Assembly (NCBI RefSeq): GCF_017809215.1
Contig: NZ_CP065424.1
Location: 3,814,001 to 3,878,000 of the forward strand
Origin: Heyndrickxia oleronia
GTDB lineage: Bacteria > Bacillota > Bacilli > Bacillales > Bacillaceae_C
Length of the DNA stretch: 64,000 bases
Direction: 5' to 3'
Shown piece after piece: positions 1-8,593 of this stretch (within the stretch, counting starts at the first letter, position 1; each line of letters begins with the position of its first letter). A program made the position numbers and the translations under genes. The notes below the pieces were generated by a model. It made no database searches. It worked only from the letters and a program-made list of their open reading frames with translations, and was not told where the DNA came from.

Positions 1-583
1 ATTCCTCCATCTCAATAAATGGATTATATAGACCTATATGAAAAATCGTCGCATGTTTATTTAATGAACGTAGCTTAGTATAGATTTGTTTTAGATTTTC
101 GAGATAGGGCTTTTCAGATTGCGCATCCATTTCGCCACTTAATTCTAATAATGCCTCCCCCCCTTGAAAAAGGTCATTTCCACCTATGGTCAATAGGATA
201 AGATCTGCATTCTTAATTTGACGTTGGATTTCTGTTTGCGCAAGTTGGTCCAGGAGTTGTGATGAAGTTTGCCCCTTAATCGCACTATTTGTCAGAAGGA
301 TTTTTTGCTTTGTTTTATCCTTCAATTCATCAATCATATACCCAATATATCCTTTGCCTTCTGGATCCCCTGTTCCCCTTGTTAAGGAATCTCCTAATGC
401 AGTGATATTTAGATTCTGTTTATTTTTTGCTTCCGGAACGCTTTTCGTTGGGAGTTGATTGGCCGTGTCGATGTTTTTCGCTTCAGACCATTGATCCTGC
501 AATACCCAACCAATTCCTAATAGACAAATAAACGCTGAAATAACTGATACGATTGAAATGAAAGTAATGAGTTTTTTGTTCAT
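1..583 (-). CDS. GDSL/SGNH-family lipase or acylhydrolase (C-terminus cut off by window edge)
   Basis: The first 194 residues are visible. They begin with a hydrophobic signal/anchor segment (about residues 5-28), so the enzyme is probably exported or membrane-attached. The block I GDSL motif is at residues 64-67 (catalytic Ser66) and the block III GGND motif at about 134-137; both define SGNH hydrolases, which cleave ester bonds of lipids or cell-wall acyl groups. The overall pattern resembles Bacillus YpmR. The catalytic Asp/His block lies outside the window. It is divergent from the DUF4349 lipoprotein gene. The family call is firm; the substrate is unknown. Confidence 0.88.
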   Translation of the reverse strand, partial: MNKKLITFISIVSVISAFICLLGIGWVLQDQWSEAKNIDTANQLPTKSVPEAKNKQNLNITALGDSLTRGTGDPEGKGYIGYMIDELKDKTKQKILLTNSAIKGQTSSQLLDQLAQTEIQRQIKNADLILLTIGGNDLFQGGEALLELSGEMDAQSEKPYLENLKQIYTKLRSLNKHATIFHIGLYNPFIEMEE

Positions 584-742
584 TTATCCATTCCTTCCCA
601 TATTTATTATTAACAGAATAGCAAAGCAGGGATTGAAATGAAACTTATCACTCCAAATTTTTGGGATTTCATATATGTAACTTATTTGTCATATATACGT
701 CAAATAGAGTAACGAATCTGTATTTTATAAGGATGTGATAAG

Positions 743-1642
743 ATGAAACGATTATGGAAGGGAATGGTTCTACTTTTCTTGGCAATGATTTTTTTAACTG
801 CATGTAGTAGTAATAGTGAATCATCCAAGAGTAGTGACTCAGCAAAATATGAGGCCACTGAAAAAATGGCCCTCAATCATTCTACAGAGGAGGGCAAAGT
901 TGGAGAAACGAAGGAAGATAAACAAGCTACTGCCAGTTCACAATCACGGATGGTCATTTATAATGCCACTCTTGATATGGAAGTAAAAAAAATCACTCAG
1001 GTACAGGAACAAATTACGCAAATGGTGAAACAATTGGGTGGGTATATTGTTGAACAAAATATGAGTCAAAACACCGAGGAACGAAAAGATAGCTCTTTAA
1101 CCATTAGAATCCCTCAGGAACAATTTCATTCCTTTTTAAATAAGGTGAAAAAGCTCGGAGTAAAAACAGAGCATCAAAATATTTCTGGACAGGATGTAAC
1201 CGAGGAATATGTAGATTTAACATCACGATTAAAAGCAAAGCAATTAGTGGAAAAACGATTGACCACATTTATGAATGAGGCGAAAGATACCAAAACATTA
1301 TTGGAAATCTCAAATGAATTAGCTAAAGTTCAAGAGGAAATCGAAACGATTCAAGGTCAAATGAAGTATTTAGAAAATCAAACAAGCTTATCTACAGTGA
1401 CCATCAATTTATTTGAGAAAACAGTCGTCGTTCCAGGATTTGATAATGATAAAAAAAATACATGGGATCAAACGAAAAAGCAATTTATGAACAGTATTAA
1501 TTATATCGCTGCTTTCTTTTCAGGCTTATTTATCTTGATCATTGGGAATATTCCAATTCTTGCTATCTTAGCACTTATAGGAGGCATTAGTTATATTGTA
1601 TGGCGACGAGTAAAAAAGAAAATAAATCATAAGGATGAATAA
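743..1642 (+). CDS. DUF4349-domain lipoprotein with C-terminal membrane segment
   Basis: The 299-aa product starts with a lipoprotein signal peptide whose lipobox (Leu-Thr-Ala-Cys) puts the lipidated Cys at residue 21. A Ser/Lys/Glu-rich linker follows, then a DUF4349 domain (about 70-230) with a coiled-coil stretch near 185-215 and an all-beta tail. A hydrophobic helix at about 252-285 precedes a basic C-terminus. The protein would be tethered outside the cell at both ends. The function of DUF4349 is not established; envelope stress or envelope integrity roles are only guesses. The start follows AAGGATGTGATAAG. A strong terminator lies directly downstream, so it appears to be a single-gene unit. 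Confidence 0.85.
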   Translation: MKRLWKGMVLLFLAMIFLTACSSNSESSKSSDSAKYEATEKMALNHSTEEGKVGETKEDKQATASSQSRMVIYNATLDMEVKKITQVQEQITQMVKQLGGYIVEQNMSQNTEERKDSSLTIRIPQEQFHSFLNKVKKLGVKTEHQNISGQDVTEEYVDLTSRLKAKQLVEKRLTTFMNEAKDTKTLLEISNELAKVQEEIETIQGQMKYLENQTSLSTVTINLFEKTVVVPGFDNDKKNTWDQTKKQFMNSINYIAAFFSGLFILIIGNIPILAILALIGGISYIVWRRVKKKINHKDE

Positions 1643-1660
1643 ATGACCTCATGCTTCCAT

Positions 1661-1711
1661 CAGAGACTGTCTCGAAGTGTTTAACACGTTCAATTGAGAC
1701 AGTCTCTTGTT
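1661..1711. terminator. Hairpin terminator after the DUF4349 gene
   Basis: Perfect 11-bp arms GAGACTGTCTC (1663-1673) and GAGACAGTCTC (1696-1706) enclose a short loop and are followed by TTGTT. It lies between two converging genes and may serve both. Confidence 0.75.
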
Positions 1712-1739
1712 ATTCGCGAAGTACACGAATGTCATTTCC

Positions 1740-2033
1740 TTAACCGTTACTTTTTGTTAAAATCCAATCTTGAACATCATTGATAATATCAATTCCAATT
1801 TGAATTTCAGCAAGGACAATCCCTTTACCAATAATTTTCAAGCAAGGGGAAAGAGTCGGCTTCGCAGGATTTATAGACCATACAACGGTCTCAATCGCGT
1901 TCAATGGAACACGGATATTGTTTATCACACCACTTGTAGTTAAATAACCATTCTCAATTACTATTTTATTTTTCTTCCAAATGAATTCAGTATTTGTTGT
2001 GGTTAACGTACTCATTTCTTCAAGGAGTGCCAT
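1740..2033 (-). CDS. Hypothetical protein, 97 aa
   Basis: I do not recognise the family. The start at 2033 is chosen because AAGGTGGG lies at correct spacing before this ATG; the longer 116-aa version lacks a ribosome binding site. The product is soluble, starts with a short helix (MALLEEMSTL) and continues as alternating beta strands with the look of a small PH-like or bacterial bPH-type fold (for example VPLNAIETVVW and LAEIQIG). It is monocistronic and convergent with the DUF4349 gene. Fold and function are speculation. Confidence 0.6.
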   Translation of the reverse strand: MALLEEMSTLTTTNTEFIWKKNKIVIENGYLTTSGVINNIRVPLNAIETVVWSINPAKPTLSPCLKIIGKGIVLAEIQIGIDIINDVQDWILTKSNG

Positions 2034-2315
2034 TAGAAAATCCCACCTTATTTCAGTTTTACTTTCGGTCGACAAGCAATAACATAACACCTCTAAAATG
2101 CTGTTGTAAATACCTAATTAATGGAAAGGTATGATGTTCACAAAACATTTATAATTCGTTTGCAAAAATTTCATTAGTTTTTTTACTGAACATAGAATAC
2201 ACAATCCAATCTTCTGTTTTAGGAGTACCGATATTTCTTCATTGATGGCTAACTTGAATTTGGTTAAACAAGCAAGGAATGAAGTTCCTAAGCATGTCGT
2301 ATTAGTAAACATGCT

Positions 2316-3074
2316 TCACTTGTTTTTTTCTAGCTTATACGATATCCAAAGATAAATAGCAATTCCACCGAAAGTAATCCATGGGCTTATCATTAGTTGT
2401 GTTTCGTTTTTCAATGGTGTTAAACCTAGCAAGTAATCAGGAAGTGTTAATAATGGTACAATAATGATTAGAATCAATGTTTTTGCCCAAATAGACATGG
2501 CGATGATAAATAGTGCTGTAATAACGCCGATAATGATGCTTCCCGTATTCCCAAAATGAATGATCGGAGTATCTACGGCTTTATTTAAGTAAATCAAACC
2601 AATAAATAAAACAATGGGTAGGATCACAATAGCAGCTATTATCAAACCTTGTTTCTTGATAGATTGATTCGTTGTTGAAATATATTTAAATCCCGTAAAA
2701 ATAGAAGCAATAAATATTGCGGCAATCACAATATGCCCTATCAATTCTAAGACCGAATAGGAAAGCGTCCCTTTCAATAAATCCGGGAAAATTGTAAAAG
2801 AAAATGATCCAAAAACGATTAAGCAAATGTATTTGATCCATGCTCGCAAGTCAACAACCATTTCTTTAGAAACCATCTCCATATATTCTTTCGGAGAATT
2901 TCCAATGATTTTTTCAATGGGCTTTCCACTTTTTTCTGCTTCGAATAAATGGTCCTCCAATTCCTCTACAATTTCTTCAATTTCATTTGAATTTTTCCCA
3001 CTTGAGAATAGGTATAGGCGTAAATTTTCCAAAAATGTCCTACTTTTTTCAGAAAGCTTTAATTCATGATTCAA
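2316..3074 (-). CDS. HAAS-type membrane protein paired with a PadR regulator
   Basis: An N-terminal helical module (about residues 10-60, rich in Glu/Leu with the pattern EIVEELEDHL) matches the HAAS/DUF1700-like domain found next to PadR regulators. Six or so hydrophobic helices follow. It overlaps the 3' end of the PadR gene, so the two are translationally coupled. Start choice: TTG at 3074 sits 8 nt after GGGAG inside the PadR gene; an ATG at 3083 has the ribosome binding site directly against it and an ATG at 3113 has none. In other Firmicutes such proteins are probable sensors or effectors of the PadR switch. That role is inferred here from family context. Confidence 0.8.
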   Translation of the reverse strand: MNHELKLSEKSRTFLENLRLYLFSSGKNSNEIEEIVEELEDHLFEAEKSGKPIEKIIGNSPKEYMEMVSKEMVVDLRAWIKYICLIVFGSFSFTIFPDLLKGTLSYSVLELIGHIVIAAIFIASIFTGFKYISTTNQSIKKQGLIIAAIVILPIVLFIGLIYLNKAVDTPIIHFGNTGSIIIGVITALFIIAMSIWAKTLILIIIVPLLTLPDYLLGLTPLKNETQLMISPWITFGGIAIYLWISYKLEKNK

Positions 3075-3426
3075 TTTTCTCATCTCCCTTTGATTGTTTT
3101 GGTTCTGATTCATAGTGTAGAACTCTATTTACATTGGTTTGTAAATAGTTCCAGCGCTCTATGAAATTTTCTAATTCAGCTTCACCCTTTGATGTAAGCG
3201 AGTAATATTTTCTTTTTGGTCCTGCAGTTGATTTTTTTAAAGTTGAAGTAATCAATTCCTCTTTTTGCATCCGCATTAACAAAGGATAAATCGTACCCTC
3301 ACTAAATGAATGAAAACCATAGCTTTCGAGTTTTTCAGCCAATTCGTACCCGTATACTTCTTTATTCTTGATAATCGCAAGCAAACATCCATCTAGGATT
3401 CCTTTTAACATCTGGGTTGTAGACAA
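3064..3426 (-). CDS. PadR family transcriptional regulator
   Basis: The 120-aa product shows the PadR winged-helix core: MLKGILDGCLLAII, then the EVYGYELAEKL helix, the EGTIYPLLMRM recognition region and the RKYYSLTSKG wing. PadR proteins are small repressors, often of efflux or membrane-stress genes. The TTG start at 3426 is chosen because AAAGGGGTGA precedes it and because PadR proteins usually start just before the MLKGIL helix; the 146-aa version would include an upstream operator box. The gene is cotranscribed with the overlapping HAAS-type membrane protein and is probably autoregulated by the repeated boxes upstream. Confidence 0.9.
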   Translation of the reverse strand: MSTTQMLKGILDGCLLAIIKNKEVYGYELAEKLESYGFHSFSEGTIYPLLMRMQKEELITSTLKKSTAGPKRKYYSLTSKGEAELENFIERWNYLQTNVNRVLHYESEPKQSKGDEKIES

Positions 3427-3444
3427 ATCTCTCACCCCTTTCAT

Positions 3445-3540
3445 ATACCTTGCAATACAAGGGTTATTGGTATTGATCAATACCTTGCAATACATAATAT
3501 ACAATTAGTATAACTTCATTAGTCTTGTAATGCAAGGTAT
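3445..3540 (-). promoter_or_regulatory. PadR promoter with three ATACCTTGCA operator boxes
   Basis: A near-identical 17-bp box occurs three times: 3445-3461 and 3480-3496 in one orientation and 3524-3540 in the other (ATACCTTGCAATACAAG, ATACCTTGCAATACATA, and inverted ATACCTTGCATTACAAG). On the minus strand a sigma-A promoter reads TTGCAT (3535-3530), 17-nt spacer, TATACT (3512-3507). One box overlaps the -35 and the other two lie downstream of the -10, a layout expected for repression by the PadR product itself. Confidence 0.7.
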
Positions 3541-3702
3541 AATATTTTTAAAATATGGAGTTTTTACATATTACAAGAGGTCCACCTGTCTGATACCACC
3601 ATCCGCATTGACTTTTTACTCGCTGTAACACCTAGTGTCTTTAACCAAGAGAATCCATTTTTATTTTCGATGGCAATGGCTAAAGGAAATCAAGAATTTT
3701 AA
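3523..3702 (+). pseudogene. Possible C-terminal gene remnant (no start codon)
   Basis: An open frame without an initiator reads as plausible protein over its last 35 codons (around TTIRIDFLLAV and PFLFSMAMAKG) and ends in TAA at 3700. No family is recognised. It could be the tail of a deleted gene or chance. Confidence 0.2.
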
Positions 3703-3809
3703 GTAACATGATTCCTACTCACCTTTCTCAGAAAGTAAAATCCACGGATGTTAAAAAAATAGCCATTAAAATTGATAATTAAATTCGCACATATTGCATC
3801 TGAGAAGTT

Positions 3810-3862
3810 AATAAAAAATGAGAAAAACCATTTTCATTACTAAAATGGTCCTTCTCATTTTT
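3810..3862. terminator. Bidirectional terminator-like hairpin
   Basis: Arms AAAATGAGAAAAACCATTTT and its near-complement ending in TCTCATTTTTT form a long stem flanked by A and T runs. It is placed to end the minus-strand gene that stops at 3870. Confidence 0.65.
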
Positions 3863-3869
3863 TTAGTAT

Positions 3870-4061
3870 CTATTTTATTCTACCTCCCGTATCCTCACTT
3901 TTTCTCTGCTTCTCCATGTAAATCCAAGTGTAATAAACTCCCCAAGAGATCAAAGGGATAGCAAGTGTGTACGGTTTCAAATGAAGAGGTAAACTAAAGG
4001 CTAAAATAATTGTTAGAAGAACAGCCGGCGGAACAATAATAGCATATTTTTTCCAATCCAA
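3870..4061 (-). CDS. Small two-helix membrane protein, 63 aa
   Basis: The product begins at TTG 4061 after a strong GGGAGGAGG site with 8-nt spacing. It has two hydrophobic helices (about 7-26 and 31-48) separated by a short Leu-Lys-Pro turn, and a basic, polar C-terminus. No family is recognised. It is followed by a terminator and is apparently monocistronic. Confidence 0.65.
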   Translation of the reverse strand: MDWKKYAIIVPPAVLLTIILAFSLPLHLKPYTLAIPLISWGVYYTWIYMEKQRKSEDTGGRIK

Positions 4062-4173
4062 ATTTTATTCCTCCTCCCATTCTAGTTAAAAAAATAAGCC
4101 CTTCCAAAAGGACTTTTACTTTAGTTCTATTCCAATTAATTATAACAAAATTCCAATAATTTTAACATCCTAT

Positions 4174-5181
4174 TTATGAATGAGTTGATTCCCCACCATC
4201 AACATGCAGAACTTGCCCTGTCACCAAACGTGAGTCATCTGAGGCAAGATATACATAGGTTGGAGCTAATTCGAATGGCTGGCCGATCCGTTTGAAAAGA
4301 TTATTCCCGTGTAAAGCATTCATATCAGATGAGAAGCTTGCAGGAATTAGAGGTGTCCAAATTCTCCCCGGTGCAACCGCGTTGACCCGTATTCCTTGAT
4401 CTGCAAGACTTTTCGCAAGGGATCGTGTCCAGCCAACAATCGCTCCTTTTGTCGCGGAATAATCGATTAAAAGTGGTTCCCCGGCATAAGTGACAACAGA
4501 AGTTGTACCAATAATGGAACTTCCAGGTTTAAGATGTGGCAGAGCAGCTTTGGTTGTATAGAAGTGGGAATAGAAATTTACTTTAAAGGTATCATCAAAC
4601 TGTTCATCTGTAATATCCAATAAGTGATTTTGCTGGAATTGAATGCCAACATTATTACAAAGAATATCAAGCCCGCCAAAGGTCTGAACTGTTTTCTCCA
4701 CAATTTCTACACAATGCGCTTTTTCCTTTACATCCCCTGGTAAAAGTAAACATTGCTGACCTAATTGTTCAATTCTTGCTCGTGTTCGATTCGCGTCCTC
4801 ATGTTCTTCTAAGTATGCAATAGCAACATTTGCCCCTTCTTTTGCAAAGGCGATGGCTGCTGCCGCTCCAATTCCACTATCTCCTCCAGTGATTAGAGCA
4901 ACCTTCCCCTTCAATTTGCCGCTGCCTTTGTAATTAGTATTCTCAATAATTGGTTTTGGCACCATAAGATCCTCACGACCAGGCTGACGAAGCTGACGTT
5001 GTTCAGGATTACTCAATGGGATCTCTTCATAGCGAGTGATTTTCCCATAATTCGGATACAAGGGGTATGGGTGAGTAATTTGATTTTCTTTAAACCACTG
5101 CTGTAATGCCCTCATTTCTGCTAGTTTTCCGTCAATTTCCTGCTGATTTCTCTCTTCATTTGGCTTTTCTTCTTGATTCAA
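4174..5181 (-). CDS. SDR family NAD(P)-dependent oxidoreductase (YhxC/YhdF-like)
   Basis: A 335-aa short-chain dehydrogenase/reductase with the extended N-terminal tail (about 90 residues) seen in the YhxC/YhdF/GsiB-neighbour group. Visible motifs in order: cofactor-binding TGGDSGIG (about 97-104), DV after the fourth strand, NNVG structural motif, catalytic Ser in GTTSVV, catalytic YSATKG, and the PG motif [11 protein letters not shown]. Members reduce aldehydes or oxidise sugars and alcohols with NAD(P) and are often stress-induced; the substrate cannot be read here. The TTG start at 5181 has AGGAGG upstream. Confidence 0.92.
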   Translation of the reverse strand: MNQEEKPNEERNQQEIDGKLAEMRALQQWFKENQITHPYPLYPNYGKITRYEEIPLSNPEQRQLRQPGREDLMVPKPIIENTNYKGSGKLKGKVALITGGDSGIGAAAAIAFAKEGANVAIAYLEEHEDANRTRARIEQLGQQCLLLPGDVKEKAHCVEIVEKTVQTFGGLDILCNNVGIQFQQNHLLDITDEQFDDTFKVNFYSHFYTTKAALPHLKPGSSIIGTTSVVTYAGEPLLIDYSATKGAIVGWTRSLAKSLADQGIRVNAVAPGRIWTPLIPASFSSDMNALHGNNLFKRIGQPFELAPTYVYLASDDSRLVTGQVLHVDGGESTHS

Positions 5182-5321
5182 ATTGACAACCTCCTACATG
5201 AATTTCTTCTTCGATACAGTATGAATAGGCTAATATACATGTGCATGTCTAGTACCTCGATAAAAGACTTGCTCAAAACCATTCTAAAAATCATACGTAT
5301 AAAAAAAAGGAGGCGACACCA

Positions 5322-5486
5322 TTGCAATTTGAATTTCATATGCAAGTAAAGGATCTTCTAATCAATCATTCGAATGAGAAAGTCACGATGCACTATATGG
5401 ATCACTCATGGTTACTGCCGATGATTGGCAATAGACCACCTTATTATACAAAACCGCGCTATGAACCATATTATTCGGTTATATAA
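5322..5486 (+). CDS. Small hypothetical protein, 54 aa
   Basis: A TTG start at 5322 lies 8 nt after a strong AAAAGGAGG site and opens a 54-codon frame ending at 5486. The product is His/Met/Tyr/Pro rich at its C-terminal half (HYMDHSWLLPM, then PPYYTKPRYEPYY), a composition seen in some Bacillus spore-coat or sporulation small proteins. No family is recognised. The strong initiation site is the main support. Confidence 0.5.
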   Translation: MQFEFHMQVKDLLINHSNEKVTMHYMDHSWLLPMIGNRPPYYTKPRYEPYYSVI

Positions 5487-5546
5487 TACCTCTATGCTTT
5501 GGCCTATGTCCTATTCATGTGACCTAGGCTATTTTTTATTCTATTT

Positions 5547-6218
5547 CTACTCATTTTTTAGCATTTCAGCAAGTCTACTTAGTTCATCCTGCCGTTTTAT
5601 CCGGTAGCTCGTTCCTTCCTTTTTTAAAAATCCTTTCTCACAAAATTGGGCAAAAACATACAATAAATGGCGATAGGATACGCCTAAAAAATCACATACA
5701 GTCACATGCTTTTCCTTATATACATCATGATCTGCCGTTTGCAAAATGAAATCTGCCAACCGATTTTCTAAAGGAAAAGCGAGGCTATGCGAATACTTTG
5801 CCGCGATTCGGGTTGCCTTTGCACTTAAAAACATAGAAAGCTCGCGAAGAAAAGTCACATCCTCTAGCAGCTTTGCACGACAGCTTTGAAAAGGGATGGC
5901 AAAGCAAATAGTCGTCGTAGAGGTTTGAATCCCTTTTGAATAGTACACCTCATTTAAAAGCTCCATTTCCCCAATAAAATCATGCACATTGATAAAATTG
6001 AGTAAGGAAGTCTTGCCATTTTGATGGGTTACATAAATTTTTGCTTTTCCCTCAATGACATAAAATAAATAATCAGGACGCGTTCCTTCTTTAATAATCC
6101 ATTCACCACGCTGATATTCATGGACTTGTATATATTCAGTAATGGGAAAAGAAAATAGATGGGCAATCGAATAGGTTTCAATATAATGCTCTCTTTTTTC
6201 CTGTTTATAATTTTCCAT
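5547..6218 (-). CDS. Crp/Fnr family transcriptional regulator (YeiL-like)
   Basis: The 223-aa protein has an N-terminal cyclic-nucleotide-binding beta-roll (about 20-130: EYQRGEWIIKEG, then YVIEGKAKIYV and FIGEMELL) and a C-terminal winged helix (about 150-215: ENRLADFIL, then VTVCDFLGVSYRHLLYVFAQF). There are no N-terminal cysteines for an Fe-S cluster, so it is not a classic FNR oxygen sensor; the ligand is unknown. It is divergent to an HcaT-like transporter, and a TGTGA-N6-TCATA palindrome lies between them, so it probably controls that transporter and itself. AGAGGTGG supports the start. Confidence 0.88.
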   Translation of the reverse strand: MENYKQEKREHYIETYSIAHLFSFPITEYIQVHEYQRGEWIIKEGTRPDYLFYVIEGKAKIYVTHQNGKTSLLNFINVHDFIGEMELLNEVYYSKGIQTSTTTICFAIPFQSCRAKLLEDVTFLRELSMFLSAKATRIAAKYSHSLAFPLENRLADFILQTADHDVYKEKHVTVCDFLGVSYRHLLYVFAQFCEKGFLKKEGTSYRIKRQDELSRLAEMLKNE

Positions 6219-6233
6219 GATCCACCTCTAAAA

Positions 6234-6251
6234 TATGAGATTTCTCACATT
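6234..6251. promoter_or_regulatory. Crp/Fnr-type palindromic operator
   Basis: The intergenic region contains, on the minus strand, TGTGA-GAAATC-TCATA, centred at about 6242. This is one mismatch from the symmetric TGTGA-N6-TCACA consensus of the Crp/Fnr family. It lies between the divergent regulator and transporter genes. Confidence 0.7.
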
Positions 6252-6298
6252 ATTGTACGGTTCTTCGTGATATCATGCAATCAACGGAGGGAAAGAGA

Positions 6299-7486
6299 AT
6301 GAATATACAACGCTGGATGAGTCGACAGTTTTTTACTTTCTTTATGACATGGGGGATTTTTCTACCTTACTGGACAGGTTGGTTGATTAATGCCAAAGGG
6401 ATGACGGTATCACAAGCCAGCTTGATTATGAGTCTAGGACTTTTAGCAAGAGGACTTTCAACTCTACTAGCATTTCCTTATTTATCAGGGAAATTTAGTA
6501 GTAAAACCTTATTAAATGGAATGGGGATTGCAACATTAATTTCAATTCTATGTTATATCCCAGCCAATTCCTTTACTAGTTTACTTGTGATTACCCTACT
6601 CTTCCATTTTTGTTACCCTGCACTGATGCCTGCATTAGATAGTGCAGCAGGAATTCTTGTTCAACATAATCAATTGAAACATTATGGAAAGAGTCGTTCT
6701 TGGGGATCGATTGGTTTTGTCATAGCTGGCTTGATTTTAACTGTTTTTACTGGGGCACTTGGGGATCAAGTGATTTTATGGATGATGTTACTTGGTACAA
6801 TGGTGTTAGTATATCTCAGCTTATTACGTGCACCTGATGTGCTAACAGTAAAACCAAAAGTGGATAAAGCAAATCAAGGTGGCATGCTGAAATTATTTAC
6901 GATTAAACATTTTGCTTTAGTACTTTTAGTCGTTATTTTATTACAAGCTGCCCATGCCTCTTATTATAATTATGGCTATATTTATTTACAGGAACTTCAT
7001 GCACCAAAATATTTAATTGGTGTCATTATTAATATCGCGGTTATCGCAGAAATTATTTTCTTTTCTAGAGCAGATAAAGCGTTTCATAAGTTTTCAGTCG
7101 GCTCCTTACTGGCCTTGGCTGCACTCGGTTCAACCATCCGCTGGATCTTACTATTTGCCTTTCCGAATGTCATTGTCTTCTGTCTTGCGCAAACATTACA
7201 TGCCTGCTCATTTGCGATGGGTCATTATGCATTTATGAAATACTTAATAAAGAATATTCCACATGAACAGATTCCGAAGGCACAAGGGATTTATTCCGCT
7301 CTCGCTCTAAGCTGGAGTACTGCCGTATTTACGATCTTCGGTGGCTATTTATATGAAATCGAGCCAAGATACGCCTTTATCGGGATGATTGTTTGTACCG
7401 TTCCAGCAATGATGCTTGCGCTTGTTTATCGGAAAATGAATCAAAAACAGCAACTACAAGAAATGAATACAGATTTGCCTTCATAA
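6299..7486 (+). CDS. MFS transporter, HcaT/3-phenylpropionate-type
   Basis: A 395-aa protein with about 12 transmembrane helices. The opening region (FFTFFMTWGIFLPYWTGWL) and the absence of large loops match the HcaT-like branch (MFS_1_like) of the major facilitator superfamily, proton-linked importers of small aromatic acids or related compounds. The start at 6299 follows GGAGGGAAAGA; the ATG at 6275 has no ribosome binding site. It is divergent from the Crp/Fnr regulator and shares its operator. The substrate is uncertain. Confidence 0.85.
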   Translation: MNIQRWMSRQFFTFFMTWGIFLPYWTGWLINAKGMTVSQASLIMSLGLLARGLSTLLAFPYLSGKFSSKTLLNGMGIATLISILCYIPANSFTSLLVITLLFHFCYPALMPALDSAAGILVQHNQLKHYGKSRSWGSIGFVIAGLILTVFTGALGDQVILWMMLLGTMVLVYLSLLRAPDVLTVKPKVDKANQGGMLKLFTIKHFALVLLVVILLQAAHASYYNYGYIYLQELHAPKYLIGVIINIAVIAEIIFFSRADKAFHKFSVGSLLALAALGSTIRWILLFAFPNVIVFCLAQTLHACSFAMGHYAFMKYLIKNIPHEQIPKAQGIYSALALSWSTAVFTIFGGYLYEIEPRYAFIGMIVCTVPAMMLALVYRKMNQKQQLQEMNTDLPS

Positions 7487-7590
7487 GGGAAAACAATGCT
7501 TCAGGCAAAATAGGAAGATCGATTGTCGTAGAGATGGTTCGTTTGAAAACGGAAATTGAATTGTTACGCATTTAATAATAGATAACAGAT

Positions 7591-7627
7591 AAAAACCGAA
7601 TGTAATTCTTTTACATTCGGTTTTTCT
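7591..7627 (+). terminator. Rho-independent terminator
   Basis: AACCGAATGTAA and TTACATTCGGTT arms with a 5-nt loop, followed by a T run. It ends the transporter transcript. Confidence 0.85.
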
Positions 7628-7747
7628 TATTATAATCGACAAGTTTTATAGAAATTGTGTAAAGTTTTATATATAAAATGACAAGTTTTCTTTACATATG
7701 GAAATGTATATGATATTCTCCTTATATAAGGAAAGGAGTTGCTTTAA

Positions 7748-8065
7748 TTGAAAAAAGAGGAAATTTTAATGAAAAGCCGACTTGAAAATGAAAATATGGA
7801 CGAAAGAGAACGGAAAATAGATGATGATTCTGCTTATCAAGGAATGATAGGGATACTTGTAGTAGTATTTATCTATCTCTTCTTCAAAATGTTTATGAAT
7901 CAACCCGTAACTGATATGCTTTCTATTTTGACAGCCAATCTTACAGTCATATCATTTTATAAATATAAAAGAATACCAAATAAAAAATTCTTCCTTATTA
8001 ATGCGATTGTGGGAGCAGTCGCAACAATTGGATTCGCCACAGCCTATGTGATTGGTGTGATTTAA
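7748..8065 (+). CDS. DUF6442-like small membrane protein
   Basis: A 105-aa protein with a charged N-terminus (KKEEILMKSRLENENMDERE), which matches the start of DUF6442 proteins, then three hydrophobic segments (about 37-55, 60-74 and 83-103). These proteins are regularly encoded just before a small Cro/C1-type HTH regulator, as here with a 4-nt gap. The TTG at 7748 follows AAAGGAG; an internal ATG at codon 10 is an alternative. The role is unknown; it may sense a membrane signal for the HTH partner. Confidence 0.75.
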   Translation: MKKEEILMKSRLENENMDERERKIDDDSAYQGMIGILVVVFIYLFFKMFMNQPVTDMLSILTANLTVISFYKYKRIPNKKFFLINAIVGAVATIGFATAYVIGVI

Positions 8066-8069
8066 AGAG

Positions 8070-8279
8070 ATGGATGAAAAGTTAATATTAAAGAATAGAT
8101 TAAAAGTTGCCAGAGCAGAAAAAAGCCTATCCCAAGGAGATTTAGCTAAACTGGTCGGTGTTTCTCGGCAAACGATTAGTGCCATCGAAACTGGTCAATT
8201 CAGTCCTACAGCAAAGTTAGCATTAATCCTATGTATTGCACTGGATAAGAAATTCGAGGATTTGTTTTATTTTGATTAG
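8070..8279 (+). CDS. Small XRE-family HTH regulator (YgzD-type)
   Basis: A 69-aa, single-domain Cro/C1-type helix-turn-helix protein: LKVARAEKSLSQGDLAKLVGVSR spans helices 1-3, followed by TISAIETGQFSPTAKLAL and the typical EDLFYF ending. It is cotranscribed with the preceding DUF6442-like gene with translational coupling. It is likely to regulate the pair and perhaps linked genes. Confidence 0.9.
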   Translation: MDEKLILKNRLKVARAEKSLSQGDLAKLVGVSRQTISAIETGQFSPTAKLALILCIALDKKFEDLFYFD

Positions 8280-8287
8280 GATATATA

Positions 8288-8324
8288 AAAAGAGAGTTAT
8301 TTTTCGTGAATAACTCTCCTTTTA
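8288..8324 (+). terminator. Rho-independent terminator
   Basis: GAGAGTTAT (8292-8300) and ATAACTCTC (8310-8318) arms, then CCTTTTAT. It ends the DUF6442/HTH operon. Confidence 0.8.
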
Positions 8325-8356
8325 TATGTTTTTTATATCGTAAAAAAGAACCAGAC

Positions 8357-8548
8357 TTAATTGGCCTCTTTCTCTCTCATGAATGTATAATAGACAGCAC
8401 TGGTAATACCATTAATTTGCTCCGCAAACGATGAAACGATCATCCATCCTTCTGCACCATATTCATTCAATAATTGATCATTTTCCATGGTCGTTTTAAA
8501 AAATCCTTTACTCTCAATTTTTATCGTTTTATATTCATATGTATTCAT
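8357..8548 (-). CDS. DUF4177-domain protein, 63 aa
   Basis: The short product has the DUF4177 pattern: an opening strand YEYKTIKI, a central LLNEYGAEGWMIVS and a final strand with YYTFMREKE. These small beta-rich proteins have no settled function. It is monocistronic, between the HTH pair and the serine hydrolase. Confidence 0.75.
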   Translation of the reverse strand: MNTYEYKTIKIESKGFFKTTMENDQLLNEYGAEGWMIVSSFAEQINGITSAVYYTFMREKEAN

Positions 8549-8593
8549 CGTATTAACCGTACCTCACTTGTAATCTCATATTATTTGAAGCTT

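Noticed and set aside
2118-2312. 64-aa minus-strand ORF
   Set aside because: No ribosome binding site, unlikely composition, and it only fills the gap behind the HAAS-type gene.
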